A stretch of DNA of 64,000 nt from Pontibacter sp. G13 (GTDB taxonomy: Bacteria > Bacteroidota > Bacteroidia > J057): positions 3,678,501 through 3,742,500 of the forward strand of contig NZ_CP134696.1 of assembly GCF_031851795.1 (NCBI RefSeq). Reading direction: 5' to 3'. Shown piece after piece: positions 47,332 to 56,333 of the stretch. The notes under the pieces were generated by a model that saw nothing but the letters and a program-made list of their open reading frames with translations, ran no database searches and was not told the origin of the DNA. Position numbers and translations under genes: made by a program. How positions within the stretch are numbered: the stretch's first letter is position 1; each line of letters begins with the position of its first letter.

Positions 47332-47364
47332 GAACCGCCATCCCGTAGATCGAGATGGCGGTTC
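47332..47364 (-). terminator. Possible terminator of the SnoaL-like gene
   Basis: A perfect 11-bp stem (47332-47342 with 47354-47364; GAACCGCCATC) lies 23 bases past the stop. The T-tract after it is poor (TCGTTTGG). Confidence 0.5.
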
Positions 47365-47386
47365 GTTACTGAACGATGGGGGATTT

Positions 47387-47773
47387 CTACATCATTCCGG
47401 CAGCATTGTAGTAGAATCGCTCCTCCACGATTTTGTCTCCATCCCATTTTTGGCGAGCAATCTGCTCCATCTTGACCCGGTTTCCATCTTGGAAGGTCAC
47501 GTCCATCCAAGTTTCCACAAATGTCACCCCAGCATCTTCATTGGCAGCGATATAGGGAGTTCCACCACCGTGGATCTCTTTGATTCCAGCCAGAAACTTC
47601 TTTTCAAATTCTCGGCTGATATCCTTTCCTTTTCGGACTTCTCCGGTGGCTTCGATCATGACGACATCGTCGGCGTAGAATTTTTCGAAGGCATCCAGCA
47701 TTTGACCAGTGTTGATCATCTGGTACAATTCTTCGACGTTGGATTTGCAAGTTGAACTAGCGGAAGTTGACAT
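47387..47773 (-). CDS. SnoaL/NTF2-like protein
   Basis: A 128-residue protein of the NTF2-like cone fold. It opens with a helix (VEELYQMINTGQMLDAFEKFYADDVVMIEA) and continues with TGEVRKGKDISREFEKKF and beta strands with FVETWMDVTFQDGNR. Members include polyketide cyclases, isomerases and many proteins of unknown role. Catalytic residues cannot be defined from sequence. Monocistronic, between parC and the MESH1-like gene. Confidence 0.8.
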   Translation of the reverse strand: MSTSASSTCKSNVEELYQMINTGQMLDAFEKFYADDVVMIEATGEVRKGKDISREFEKKFLAGIKEIHGGGTPYIAANEDAGVTFVETWMDVTFQDGNRVKMEQIARQKWDGDKIVEERFYYNAAGMM

Positions 47774-47909
47774 GATTTGGATGATTTAGTTGTGAAATAG
47801 TAGATTCCTTAGATGACTGGGTCTTGTCTAATCTCCTCACTTTCAGCACTAAATTATGGGCAAATCATGCGATTTTATGACCTTGAACAAGTCAGTTATC
47901 CACAAGCTT

Positions 47910-48470
47910 TCAACCGAGTTCTACCTGTCCCAAATTGGTTCGAAGCGAGTCAGCCAATTGGTTGAAATGCAGATTGAGTCCGTGGTCTGAAAGGCCGGTT
48001 GCTTGAACGACCCGCTCCGCCCAATCCACATAGCCCAACAGTCTTTCTGCAGGCCAATCATGCGGAGGATGGTCTCTGAGATCGGTCAAGTTGGCGCATT
48101 TGTCCGCGAGCTTGATCTGCTTGGCTTCATGGGAAATAGAACCCGCTTTTTTCACCTGTCGAAGCTTACGCTCAGCTTTGGGAAGCGACTTGTCATCGGT
48201 CACCTCAAGGACCATTTTTGTGACTCTTTCCCCAAATCGAGCGGTCAATTCCTCAGAGGTAGTTTCTGTGTCCTCAATAGTATCATGCAAAATTCCGCCT
48301 GCCAAGACTTCTGGATCACGCACTCCGCCTTCATTCCACAGTAGATGCGTGACCAAGATCAAGTGATTGACATACGGACTTTGTTGGGCATCCTTGCGGC
48401 GCTGATTGCGGTGTTTTTCGGCGGCGAATTGGAGGGCATCGATGACGATACCATTCATAGGGTCCATCAT
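47910..48470 (-). CDS. MESH1-like small alarmone hydrolase (HD domain)
   Basis: A 186-residue single-domain HD hydrolase of the MESH1/SpoT-hydrolase type, predicted to remove pyrophosphate from (p)ppGpp. The catalytic set is intact: RRKD and H36 (PYVNHLILV), H62-D63 (LHDTIEDTETT), E66-D67, EVTDDKSL, and D123 with N127 (LADKCANL). No synthetase or ACT domains are present. Its ATG follows directly on the stop of the upstream gene (48471-49010), which encodes a catalytically degenerate paralog, so the two are cotranscribed and coupled. Confidence 0.9.
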   Translation of the reverse strand: MMDPMNGIVIDALQFAAEKHRNQRRKDAQQSPYVNHLILVTHLLWNEGGVRDPEVLAGGILHDTIEDTETTSEELTARFGERVTKMVLEVTDDKSLPKAERKLRQVKKAGSISHEAKQIKLADKCANLTDLRDHPPHDWPAERLLGYVDWAERVVQATGLSDHGLNLHFNQLADSLRTNLGQVELG

Positions 48471-49010
48471 TTAGGAAGATTGTGGGGTGGATGACATGAT
48501 CGAATTCCATTCCTCGGCAGCGGCTTGAACCATTTTATCGAGATGGGGGTGAGTTCCTGCAAATCCTTTCAGTTGGGTTTGAGCATGTTCCCATCGAGTC
48601 ATGGCTTCTGCCTTTGGCACTTCGGGATTTCGGCTCCAATGCGTGAGGGTCGTGGCCCAAAATGCCAGTAGAATCTGTCTACCTGCTGTGAGTTTTTCAC
48701 GCTCCGAATCCATGGCTAATCTCTGGAAATAAGGCACTTCCAGTTGTTCGGGTCGAAGACTCGCCTGAATGTAGGACCACACCTTATCTCCAAATATCTG
48801 AGGAATAACGGCCTGAATATCAGAATCGGCCAAGGGCGACAAAATAGCTGCGATCAAGGTCTTTTGATCCCTGACTTCGCCTGCTTGCCAAAGCAATGAA
48901 GCCATGTCGATGGCCAAATTTAGTTTGGGCGTTCCAAAAGAATCGACTTCCCCATTCATTTGATCTGTAGCAAATCGAATGGTTTCCAACAGATTACCGG
49001 TCATATTCAT
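48471..49010 (-). CDS. Degenerate paralog of the MESH1-like hydrolase
   Basis: A 179-residue protein with the same helical plan as the downstream MESH1-like enzyme: LLETIRFATDQM matches its first helix, LLWQAGEVRDQKTLIAAIL matches LLWNEGGVRDPEVLAGGIL, and FGDKVWSYI matches FGERVTKMV. The metal and catalytic residues are gone: the first histidine region reads KLNLAI, and HDTIED is replaced by SPLADSD (58-64). The lysine/arginine-rich substrate segment is also lost. Probably a pseudoenzyme that binds its active partner or senses a nucleotide. The ATG at 49010 (or 49004) is chosen because upstream codons are atypical. Confidence 0.7.
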   Translation of the reverse strand: MNMTGNLLETIRFATDQMNGEVDSFGTPKLNLAIDMASLLWQAGEVRDQKTLIAAILSPLADSDIQAVIPQIFGDKVWSYIQASLRPEQLEVPYFQRLAMDSEREKLTAGRQILLAFWATTLTHWSRNPEVPKAEAMTRWEHAQTQLKGFAGTHPHLDKMVQAAAEEWNSIMSSTPQSS

Positions 49011-49058
49011 AAGTAGGATGGATTGGTTCCATAAGATAAGAATCCTATTGAATTTTCT

Positions 49059-49066
49059 TAATTTTG
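49059..49066 (+). promoter_or_regulatory. -7 box upstream of the DUF2723 gene
   Basis: TAATTTTG (perfect TAnnTTTG) lies in the 134-base divergent spacer, about 80 bases before the ATG at 49145. No clear -33 box. Confidence 0.45.
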
Positions 49067-49144
49067 AACCACTACCTGCCGTCAGGTTATGAAGGGTCAC
49101 CAGCCTTGGAAGATCCATCTACCTGACATTGCTAAACGGATTTC

Positions 49145-52100
49145 ATGAGTTACCAGCGTATCAATAATTTGACTGGATGGGCGGTATTTGCCATTTCCCT
49201 CCTCGTCTATCTCCTCACCATGGCACCGACCGCCTCCTTCTGGGACTGTGGAGAATTCATCGCCTGTGCCAATGAACTGGAAGTGACTCACCCACCCGGT
49301 GCGCCTCTGTTCTTGATGATGGGTCGGATCTTTGCCATGCTGGCACTTGACCCTACTGAAATTGCCTTCATGGTGAATTTCATGAGCGCATTGGCAGGAG
49401 CCTTTACCGCCACATTCACTTGCTGGATCACCACTACCTTGGCCAAAAAGACACTTGTCAATCATGAATCTACCGGACAGACCCGGACATTCCTGATTAT
49501 GGCAGCTGGGTTTCTCGCAGGATTGGCTTGTACATTTGCTGACTCAGTGTGGTTCAACTCTGTCGAAGCGGAGGTTTATTCGATGTCTTCCTTTTTCACC
49601 GCGATTGTGGTGTGGCTCATTTTCAAATGGGAAGAACGGGCAGACGAACCCGATCATCTGCGCTGGTTGATCCTGATCGCCTACATCATGGGTCTTTCCA
49701 TTGGGGTCCACCTCTTGAATTTGCTGACCATTCCCGCGTTGGCAATGGTTTATTATTTCCGCAAGCACGAAGTCACTTGGAAAGGAGTATTCATCACATT
49801 GGGGATTTCCGTGGCAGTTCTGGCATTCATCCAGTACGGCATCATTCAATACACCTTTAGCATCGCTTGGGGATTCGAGCAGCTATTCACAGGTACAATC
49901 AATCGTGCCGGTACGCAAGAATCTGGTTGGGGATTGCCGATGGGTACGGGTTCTCTGGTATTTGCGACCCTCCTATTCGGAACCATCATTGCAGGCCTTT
50001 GGTGGAGTTACCGAAACCGGAAGGTCATTTTGCATACTTCCTTATTGGCACTGTCGGTCATCATGATCGGATTTTCCTCCTACGCAATGATCTTCATTCG
50101 CTCTGGGGTGAATCCTCCGATTGACATGAACAATCCCGAAAATATCCTCACCTTCCTCAGCTATATGAAACGTGAGCAATACGGCGATCGCCCGTTGCTC
50201 AGAGGCCCGCTTTACAATGGGCAAATCAAACGAGACAGTCGAGGATATCCGGTTGAGGAAGATTTGGGAATGAAATACATCGTGGTGGATGGATCGGCCA
50301 AATATGTCGAGGATGTTCCCCGCACCAAATATGAATACCGCGACAAGGACATCGTGTGGTTTCCGCGCATGTATGAGCCCGGAAGGTACAATTCAGGTCC
50401 ATTTGGCTATCGGAACTATGTCAAAGACTTAGGGCAAGATCCCAATAATCCCAATGACGACCGCCCCACAAAAGGGGAAGACATTCGCTTCTTCTTCGAG
50501 TATCAGCTCTATCACATGTATATCCGGTACTTCCTGTGGAATTTCGTGGGAAGGGAGAGCGATATTCAAGAGGCCCGCTGGGAATCAGGGCTTGAACCTG
50601 CCAGTATTTCTCCCAGCAGATACACGCCCGAGCAGCGAGACAACAAAGGCAAAAACCACTTCTTCTTCCTTCCACTGCTATTTGGTATGCTCGGTTTGAT
50701 CTGGCAGGCTACCACGAGCAAAAAAGACGCAGCCATCATCGGGATGCTATTTTTCTTCACTGGCGTCGCGATTGTCATTTACCTCAATCAATATCCCGCA
50801 CAGCCTCGGGAGCGAGATTATTCCTATGCGGGCTCCTTCCAGACCTTCTGTATTTGGATCGGATTGGGCGTTTTATTCCTTTATGATCTCCTAAAGAAAT
50901 ACCTCGGAGGAGCGACCCAATACGCGGCGGCCGGCTTGGTATTCCTCGCACCCCTGCTGATGGCTGTTCAAGGTTGGGATGATCACACGAGAAAAGGCCG
51001 TTGGATCGATATCGAATTTGCCAAAAACCTGCTCGACAGCTGCGAAAAGGATGGAATTCTATTCACTGGAGGGGACAATGATACCTTCCCGCTTTGGTAC
51101 GTGCAGGAAGTCGAGGGATATCGTACTGACGTGCGAGTAGTGAATCTGGAGCTCCTGATCTCTGATTGGTACATCGATCAAATGAAAGATCAGAAAAATG
51201 ATTCCCCACCCCTGCCGATTTCCATGGAAAAAGCGGAGTACGCCGGTGAACGCAATATTGTCATCCGCAATTTCCGCCCTCATCAGCTTGCATTTCCGGT
51301 AGATAGAAACGAGCTGGTGACCAATGGCGTCATTTCGACCGAACAGGCAGCCTACGCAGATAGCGCCATGGTTTGGGATTTCAAGGGTCGCGGTGGTCAG
51401 GTAAAATATCTTCTGCGCAAAGACTCTGTGATGGCCAACATCGTGTACAATGTGGCAAATGACGGTTGGAAACGTCCGATCTACTTTGCCAACACCATGA
51501 ATCAGTCCAATTTCCTCAACCTGCAGGACTATCTCCGCACAGAAGGATTGGCCTACCGACTCGTACCCATCAAGAAATCCAAGCAGACGCCCAACGATCC
51601 ATACTTTGGCTGGGTGGATTTGCCGAGATCCTTTGAGCTGTTTACCCAGACGTTCAAATACACGGACCTCGACAATCCCCATGTCAATTTCGATGAACAC
51701 ATTCGAAACGTCATCATCGGAAATTATCGGAATACCATTTTTCGGATTTGTGATGCTTATGCCAATCGGATTGTCTCGCTTCAATCTATGATGGTCAATA
51801 CAGCCAATCAGGATAGCTTGGCCGTTCCTTTTGATCCAGCAAAAGCGCGGCAAGAAATTGTAGAATCCCAACAGCGCATCAGTGAATTAATGGATCTCAT
51901 GTCCACCAGAATTCCCCCTTCAGTCATTCGTAAGCCGTTGGCACTCCGCATGACTGAAATTCCGATGCTTGAAAAAGCAGGGATGCAGCAAGAATTTCTA
52001 GAGGCTACCGAAGAAACGCTTGAAGCCGCGATAGAAGAATTGAGATCTCTGGTGGCAATGAATGTCAATTTGACTCCGAATAATCTGCCGCTTCGGGCCT

Positions 52101-52231
52101 GCTTGATCGCGATCCAATACTACGAAAGTCTCGGAATGACAGAGCGTGCAGAAGCACTTGCCCAAACCATCCAAGCTGAAACCAACCTGTCGATTGGGTT
52201 TGAATTGTTGCAACAGATGCGGCAGCAATAA
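49145..52231 (+). CDS. DUF2723 polytopic membrane protein
   Basis: A 1028-residue membrane protein. DUF2723 covers the N-terminus (SFWDCGEFIACANELEVTHPPGAPL), where the acidic DCGE and the THPPGAP loop resemble the active-site region of GT-C mannosyltransferases. At least ten hydrophobic segments follow up to ~residue 610. A soluble C-terminal part starts with WDDHTRKGRWIDIEFAKNLLDSC and has GGDNDTFPLWYVQ, a nucleotide-sugar-like or substrate-binding-looking segment. The family is near universal in Bacteroidota; protein O-mannosylation is proposed for some members. I infer a lipid-linked-sugar glycosyltransferase role. It ends at a good terminator. Confidence 0.88.
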   Translation: MSYQRINNLTGWAVFAISLLVYLLTMAPTASFWDCGEFIACANELEVTHPPGAPLFLMMGRIFAMLALDPTEIAFMVNFMSALAGAFTATFTCWITTTLAKKTLVNHESTGQTRTFLIMAAGFLAGLACTFADSVWFNSVEAEVYSMSSFFTAIVVWLIFKWEERADEPDHLRWLILIAYIMGLSIGVHLLNLLTIPALAMVYYFRKHEVTWKGVFITLGISVAVLAFIQYGIIQYTFSIAWGFEQLFTGTINRAGTQESGWGLPMGTGSLVFATLLFGTIIAGLWWSYRNRKVILHTSLLALSVIMIGFSSYAMIFIRSGVNPPIDMNNPENILTFLSYMKREQYGDRPLLRGPLYNGQIKRDSRGYPVEEDLGMKYIVVDGSAKYVEDVPRTKYEYRDKDIVWFPRMYEPGRYNSGPFGYRNYVKDLGQDPNNPNDDRPTKGEDIRFFFEYQLYHMYIRYFLWNFVGRESDIQEARWESGLEPASISPSRYTPEQRDNKGKNHFFFLPLLFGMLGLIWQATTSKKDAAIIGMLFFFTGVAIVIYLNQYPAQPRERDYSYAGSFQTFCIWIGLGVLFLYDLLKKYLGGATQYAAAGLVFLAPLLMAVQGWDDHTRKGRWIDIEFAKNLLDSCEKDGILFTGGDNDTFPLWYVQEVEGYRTDVRVVNLELLISDWYIDQMKDQKNDSPPLPISMEKAEYAGERNIVIRNFRPHQLAFPVDRNELVTNGVISTEQAAYADSAMVWDFKGRGGQVKYLLRKDSVMANIVYNVANDGWKRPIYFANTMNQSNFLNLQDYLRTEGLAYRLVPIKKSKQTPNDPYFGWVDLPRSFELFTQTFKYTDLDNPHVNFDEHIRNVIIGNYRNTIFRICDAYANRIVSLQSMMVNTANQDSLAVPFDPAKARQEIVESQQRISELMDLMSTRIPPSVIRKPLALRMTEIPMLEKAGMQQEFLEATEETLEAAIEELRSLVAMNVNLTPNNLPLRACLIAIQYYESLGMTERAEALAQTIQAETNLSIGFELLQQMRQQ

Positions 52232-52248
52232 GAATTCTGACAACAAGC

Positions 52249-52286
52249 AAAGGGGCAATTTCCAGCGGGGAGTTGCCCCTTTTTTC
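52249..52286 (+). terminator. Intrinsic terminator of the DUF2723 gene
   Basis: A 10-bp stem (52249-52258 with 52273-52282, AAAGGGGCAA) with a 14-base loop, then TTTT. Confidence 0.85.
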
Positions 52287-52474
52287 GTGCCAATGAATGA
52301 TCGCCCTCGAACACGAAAATTCTTCACAATTCCCTTACACTAGAATTAAACAAACCCTCCTTTAGGGGCTTTAAATTCACGTGGTTTCGGGAAGAACAAG
52401 GAGCGCGGAACTTGACGGATCAGGATCATTATCCAAAGTCGAGGGAATCTGTCTCTTTTGTGCAGAATTACCCG

Positions 52475-52482
52475 TAATTTTG
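52475..52482 (+). promoter_or_regulatory. -7 box upstream of rlmB
   Basis: TAATTTTG lies 18 bases before the ATG at 52501. TTTG at 52457-52460 is only 14 bases away, shorter than the usual spacing. Confidence 0.5.
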
Positions 52483-52500
52483 TGATTAAATCATTGATAC

Positions 52501-53268
52501 ATGAGCGAAAAGCAAGCGTCAGAAAAATCTGACAAGCGAATTATATTTGGCATGCATCCCATTGTGGAAGCCCTCGAAAACGGCAAACCCTTGGAAAAGA
52601 TCATGCTCAAAAAAGGGGTTTCTCCTGACCGAGTTGCCGATGTGCGTAAACTCGCAGCCAAGGCTGAAATTCCGATCCAATACGTTCCTGACGAGAAATT
52701 GTATAAACTCTCCAAAACCGATCGGCACCAAGGGGCAGTCGCCTTCATTTCTGCGATCGAGTACCAACCGTTGGAAGAGACCTTGATTGCGATTCAGGAT
52801 CAAGATGAAACTCCATTGGTCGTAATGCTTGACGGCGTGACCGATGTTCGCAATTTTGGGGCAATTGCTCGATCTGCTGAATGCTTGGGGGCACATGCCA
52901 TCATCGTTCCCCGTACCGGCGCGGCTCCTGCTAATGGCGTAGCATTGAAAACTTCAGCAGGAGCCTTGCATCACATCCCTGTTTGCCGAGTCAACCATTT
53001 GGTCGATGCCATCATGATGTTGCAATCCTATGGGATCAAGACTATCGCCTGTTCCGAGAAATCAGAGAAGACCATTTACCAGACAGATTTCATCGAGCCG
53101 ACCTGCTTGATTATGGGATCAGAGGAAAAAGGGGTTTCCGGCAGCATTCTCAAGCGTGTTGACGGCAGGTGTTCTATCCCCATGATGGGTGCGATTTCGT
53201 CATTGAACGTATCGGTTGCAGCGGGGATCATTCTCTCCGAAGTCGCTCGGCAGCGGTTTAACCAATAA
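52501..53268 (+). CDS. rlmB: 23S rRNA (guanosine-2'-O-)-methyltransferase RlmB
   Basis: A 255-residue SPOUT-class TrmH-family methyltransferase that methylates G2251 of 23S rRNA in the peptidyl-transferase loop. The N-terminal substrate-binding domain (IIFGMHPIVEALENGK) is followed by the knotted catalytic domain: LDGVTDVRNFGAIARSAE (motif 1), GSEEKGVS (motif 2) and SLNVSVAAGIILSE (motif 3). ppk1 follows 39 bases on and shares the strand, so the two are likely cotranscribed. Confidence 0.93.
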   Translation: MSEKQASEKSDKRIIFGMHPIVEALENGKPLEKIMLKKGVSPDRVADVRKLAAKAEIPIQYVPDEKLYKLSKTDRHQGAVAFISAIEYQPLEETLIAIQDQDETPLVVMLDGVTDVRNFGAIARSAECLGAHAIIVPRTGAAPANGVALKTSAGALHHIPVCRVNHLVDAIMMLQSYGIKTIACSEKSEKTIYQTDFIEPTCLIMGSEEKGVSGSILKRVDGRCSIPMMGAISSLNVSVAAGIILSEVARQRFNQ

Positions 53269-53307
53269 GTTGATTTCATCTCCCACTTTTCAGGCTGTCT
53301 AAGATAT

Positions 53308-55494
53308 ATGTTTTCCTCCTCTCCGAACTCAGGACCTGCATTTCCCATTCCCCAATCTGGGGGACATGCCCAAGATTTGACGGGTATGCAAGACCCTAGA
53401 TATTTTGACCGGGATTTGAGCTGGCTTTCCTTCAATTATCGAGTCTTGATGGAAGCCCAAGATCCGACGCTTCCGCTGTATGAGCGAATCAAGTTCCTGG
53501 CGATCTACTCTTCCAACATGGGCGAGTTTTTTCGTGTGCGTGTAGGCTACATGCAGAGCTTGATCAAGATCAAACAGAAGAATCCAACCAAGCTCAAATT
53601 CGATCCAGACCGAGTACTGGAGTTGATTTTTCAGGAGGTGCATCGTCAACAGGGAATCTACCGCTCGACTTTCCTGCAGCAGATTATCCCTGAACTTCAC
53701 AAGCATCGGGTGCAATTGGTCTTGGGAGAACCAGAGGAGGAAATTCACCAAAACTATATCAAGCAATTTTTTGAGGAGGAGGTAAAGGCCTATCTCCATC
53801 CGGAATTGCTCCAAAAGGAAAAGATCAAAACGTTCTTGCGTGAGGGGGCCCTGTACTTGGCAGTTCGCTTACGAGCCAAGCCGCCCGGCTATGAGGAAAT
53901 GTCCTACATCGAGCTGCGTCGCAAACTGGCCAAGAAGAAGAATGAGTACGCAGTCATACAGATTCCGACGCACTATTTTCCGCGATTTGTAGAGCTTCCC
54001 AAGATTGGTGATGACTATTTCTACATGTTCTTGGATGATGTCATCAAATCCAATCTGTCCAAGATTTTCCCTGGTTATGAGGTACTGTGCTGCCATAGCC
54101 TCAAGCTCAACCGAAATGCAGATCTCTTGATTGAGGATGAATTTTCGGGGGATTTGGTGGAAAAGATCAAGAAGAGCCTCAAAAAGCGGCGTATCGGAAT
54201 TCCCGCTAGATTCCTGTATGATCAGGATATGCCCCGAAGCATGGTGAAATATCTTCGGGAAACTTTCCAGATTCGGAAGCGCGAGGAAATGTCCGGCGGC
54301 ACCTACCATAGCTTGAAGGACCTCTTTGGCTTTCCCAATCCCATCGGGCCTTCCTTGGAGCGAATGCCGACCCCTCCAGTCCGCAACAAGGTATTGGACG
54401 GCTACAACAATATCTTCGAGCCAATCCGAGAGCGCAATCGCTTGCTTCATTATCCCTATGAGTCCTATGACTACACGATCGGCTTCCTCAACCAGGCTGC
54501 AGCTGATCCGAAAGTCACTGAAATTTATGCGACTCAATATCGCGTGGCGTCCAATTCAGGAATTGTCGCAGCGTTGGTTCGTGCAGCGCAGAATGGGAAG
54601 AAGGTGACCGTATTTGTGGAAATCAAGGCGAGGTTCGATGAATCGTCGAATTTGGACTCTGCACGAGATATGCGAGAAGCGGGAGTCAAGACCGTGTACT
54701 CCATTCCGGGCTTGAAAGTCCACGCCAAGGTTGCACTTGTCCTTCGCCAAGAGGCTGAGGGAGAAAGAGGATATGCCTTCCTCAGTACTGGAAACTTCAA
54801 TGAAAAGACAGCGAGGCTCTATACCGATTACGGGATGTTCACCTCTGAGAATGGAATCATTTCCGAGCTCAAGGAGCTATTCAAGCACCTTCAAGATCAG
54901 TCCTACGAGCCTAAGCCATTCAAAAATATCCTCGTTGCCCAATTCAATATGCGAAAGGTCCTATACGACCGGATCAATATGGAAATTGAGCGTGCGAAAC
55001 GTGGCGAACTGGGGGGAATCTTTATCAAGGTCAACAACCTTGAGGACAAGCGGATGATCGAGAAGCTCTATGAAGCAAGTCAGGCAGGCGTCCGAATCCG
55101 AATGATTGTGCGTGGAATTTGTTGCCTGAGACCCGGAATCGAAGGCTTGAGCGAAAACATCCATGTCATCCGAATCGTCGATCAATTCCTGGAGCACCCT
55201 CGGATTGTGACCTTCCTGAATGGTGGAGATTACGAGGTATTCATGGGATCAGCTGACTTGATGAAACGAAACCTGAGTCGCCGAATTGAGGTCTTCTTCC
55301 CCGTCAAGCACCCTGAAGACAGGGATCGGGTCATCTTGGATATGGAAACCCAATGGTCTGACAATGTGAAGGCGTGTAGACTCGATGCCAATATCACGAA
55401 TCATCGGATACAAAACGACTTCCCGCCCTGTAGATCACAACATGTGATCTATGAGCGAGCTGTCAAAGACTCCCAAGAGAGCGTGGAAATCTGA
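53308..55494 (+). CDS. ppk1: Polyphosphate kinase 1
   Basis: A 728-residue Ppk1 of full length. It reversibly polymerises ATP gamma-phosphate into polyphosphate. The N-terminal region is helical (YFDRDLSWLSFNYRVLMEA, YSSNMGEFFRVRVGYM). The two phospholipase-D-like catalytic domains hold H472 (LKVHAK) and H630 (FLEHPRI), the autophosphorylated and supporting histidines. FLSTGNFNEKTARLYTDYG and MGSADLMKRNLSRRIE are the expected conserved motifs. It is probably in an operon with rlmB and ends at a strong terminator. Confidence 0.97.
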   Translation: MFSSSPNSGPAFPIPQSGGHAQDLTGMQDPRYFDRDLSWLSFNYRVLMEAQDPTLPLYERIKFLAIYSSNMGEFFRVRVGYMQSLIKIKQKNPTKLKFDPDRVLELIFQEVHRQQGIYRSTFLQQIIPELHKHRVQLVLGEPEEEIHQNYIKQFFEEEVKAYLHPELLQKEKIKTFLREGALYLAVRLRAKPPGYEEMSYIELRRKLAKKKNEYAVIQIPTHYFPRFVELPKIGDDYFYMFLDDVIKSNLSKIFPGYEVLCCHSLKLNRNADLLIEDEFSGDLVEKIKKSLKKRRIGIPARFLYDQDMPRSMVKYLRETFQIRKREEMSGGTYHSLKDLFGFPNPIGPSLERMPTPPVRNKVLDGYNNIFEPIRERNRLLHYPYESYDYTIGFLNQAAADPKVTEIYATQYRVASNSGIVAALVRAAQNGKKVTVFVEIKARFDESSNLDSARDMREAGVKTVYSIPGLKVHAKVALVLRQEAEGERGYAFLSTGNFNEKTARLYTDYGMFTSENGIISELKELFKHLQDQSYEPKPFKNILVAQFNMRKVLYDRINMEIERAKRGELGGIFIKVNNLEDKRMIEKLYEASQAGVRIRMIVRGICCLRPGIEGLSENIHVIRIVDQFLEHPRIVTFLNGGDYEVFMGSADLMKRNLSRRIEVFFPVKHPEDRDRVILDMETQWSDNVKACRLDANITNHRIQNDFPPCRSQHVIYERAVKDSQESVEI

Positions 55495-55849
55495 GTTTCC
55501 GAAGTTTTAATCACAAGCTGGGAGTCGTTTTGACATACTCCGGCGCAAAAACCGAACTTGTAACAGCAAGTTCGGTTTTTTTATTCGTCACTTGACTGAT
55601 AATCAAAAATGTTAGACCTTTGTCTCCAGTTGGTGACAAATGAATCTCAGCTCTGAGCAGACAGTTCCGAAGTTTCAGTAGCAAGCTGCCAATTAGGCGT
55701 AAAGTTGCCTGACATTTTTCGGAAATTTCTATAGCAAACATCTCTCAAACTTGATATTTCGACAATCGAATCATGGTGGCATGTAATTGGCACTGTGGAA
55801 GTTAGCGCCACAGCAACATGTTCAATACCAAACAAATTGTCGAAGTACC
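55495..55849. other. Structured gene-free region between ppk1 and the phasin-like gene
   Basis: 355 bases holding the ppk1 terminator, a 24-base direct repeat (55497-55520 and 55665-55688, 20 of 24 identical, TTCCGAAGTTT...CAAGCTG) and small hairpins (CTCAG/CTGAG near 55647; TTTGTC/GACAAA at 55619-55640). No credible gene and no clear promoter box found. Confidence 0.5.
55547..55582 (+). terminator. Intrinsic terminator of ppk1
   Basis: A perfect 14-bp stem (55547-55560 with 55567-55580, AAAAACCGAACTTG) with a six-base loop and a T-run. Confidence 0.92.
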
Positions 55850-56245
55850 ATGGAAGATGTTTTGAAAAAATTCTTGTACACCGGGGTAGGCCTGGTAGCG
55901 TTGACTGCTGAAAAATTGCAGGAGACGGTAGACGAAATGGTCGGTCAAGGAAAAGTATCCAAAGACGAAGGCAAGAAAATCGTCGAGGACTTTTTCGACA
56001 AGGTAGACGCCAAACGCGACGAGATGGAGCAACGGATGAAGGAGATGGCGGACAATTTTGCCGAATCTATCCAGATTCCCAAAATGGCTACCAAGACCGA
56101 AATGCAAGATCTGGTTGAGCGAATTGAGGCACTCGAAGCCCAACTCACAACAAAGGGAAAAACAGCTGTCAAGAAGACTGCTTCCCGTGCAAAGAAGTCA
56201 ACTGGATCTGCCTCTGCTTCCGCCAAGGCGAAAGACGAGGAGTAA
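55850..56245 (+). CDS. Phasin-like protein with a Lys/Ala-rich tail
   Basis: A 131-residue protein. It has a short hydrophobic N-terminal helix (FLYTGVGLVALTAEKL). A phasin-type amphipathic helix follows (VDEMVGQGKVSKDEGKKIVEDFFDKVDAKRDEM), typical of PhaI/PhaP-like or 'polyhydroxyalkanoate synthesis regulator phasin' annotations. A coiled-coil (MQDLVERIEALEAQL) and a Lys/Ala/Ser-rich, histone-H1-like tail come last. Such proteins coat storage granules or bind DNA; which applies here is unknown. The ATG at 55850 gives the usual start. It sits next to ppk1 but on a separate transcript. Confidence 0.75.
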   Translation: MEDVLKKFLYTGVGLVALTAEKLQETVDEMVGQGKVSKDEGKKIVEDFFDKVDAKRDEMEQRMKEMADNFAESIQIPKMATKTEMQDLVERIEALEAQLTTKGKTAVKKTASRAKKSTGSASASAKAKDEE

Positions 56246-56297
56246 AATTTACGAATAGGGTAATAGGGTTAACATTGTGTAGTAAAGTAGTAGTGGA

Positions 56298-56328
56298 GCC
56301 AGATCTGTATGCCAGGTCTGGCTTTTTT
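56298..56328 (+). terminator. Intrinsic terminator of the phasin-like gene
   Basis: A 10-bp stem (56298-56307 with 56313-56322, one G-T pair; GCCAGA/TCTGGC) and TTTTTT. Confidence 0.88.
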
Positions 56329-56333
56329 GGGGA

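Noticed and set aside
51059-51871. 270-residue minus-strand open frame inside the DUF2723 gene
   Set aside because: Antisense shadow with no start-site support or motif.
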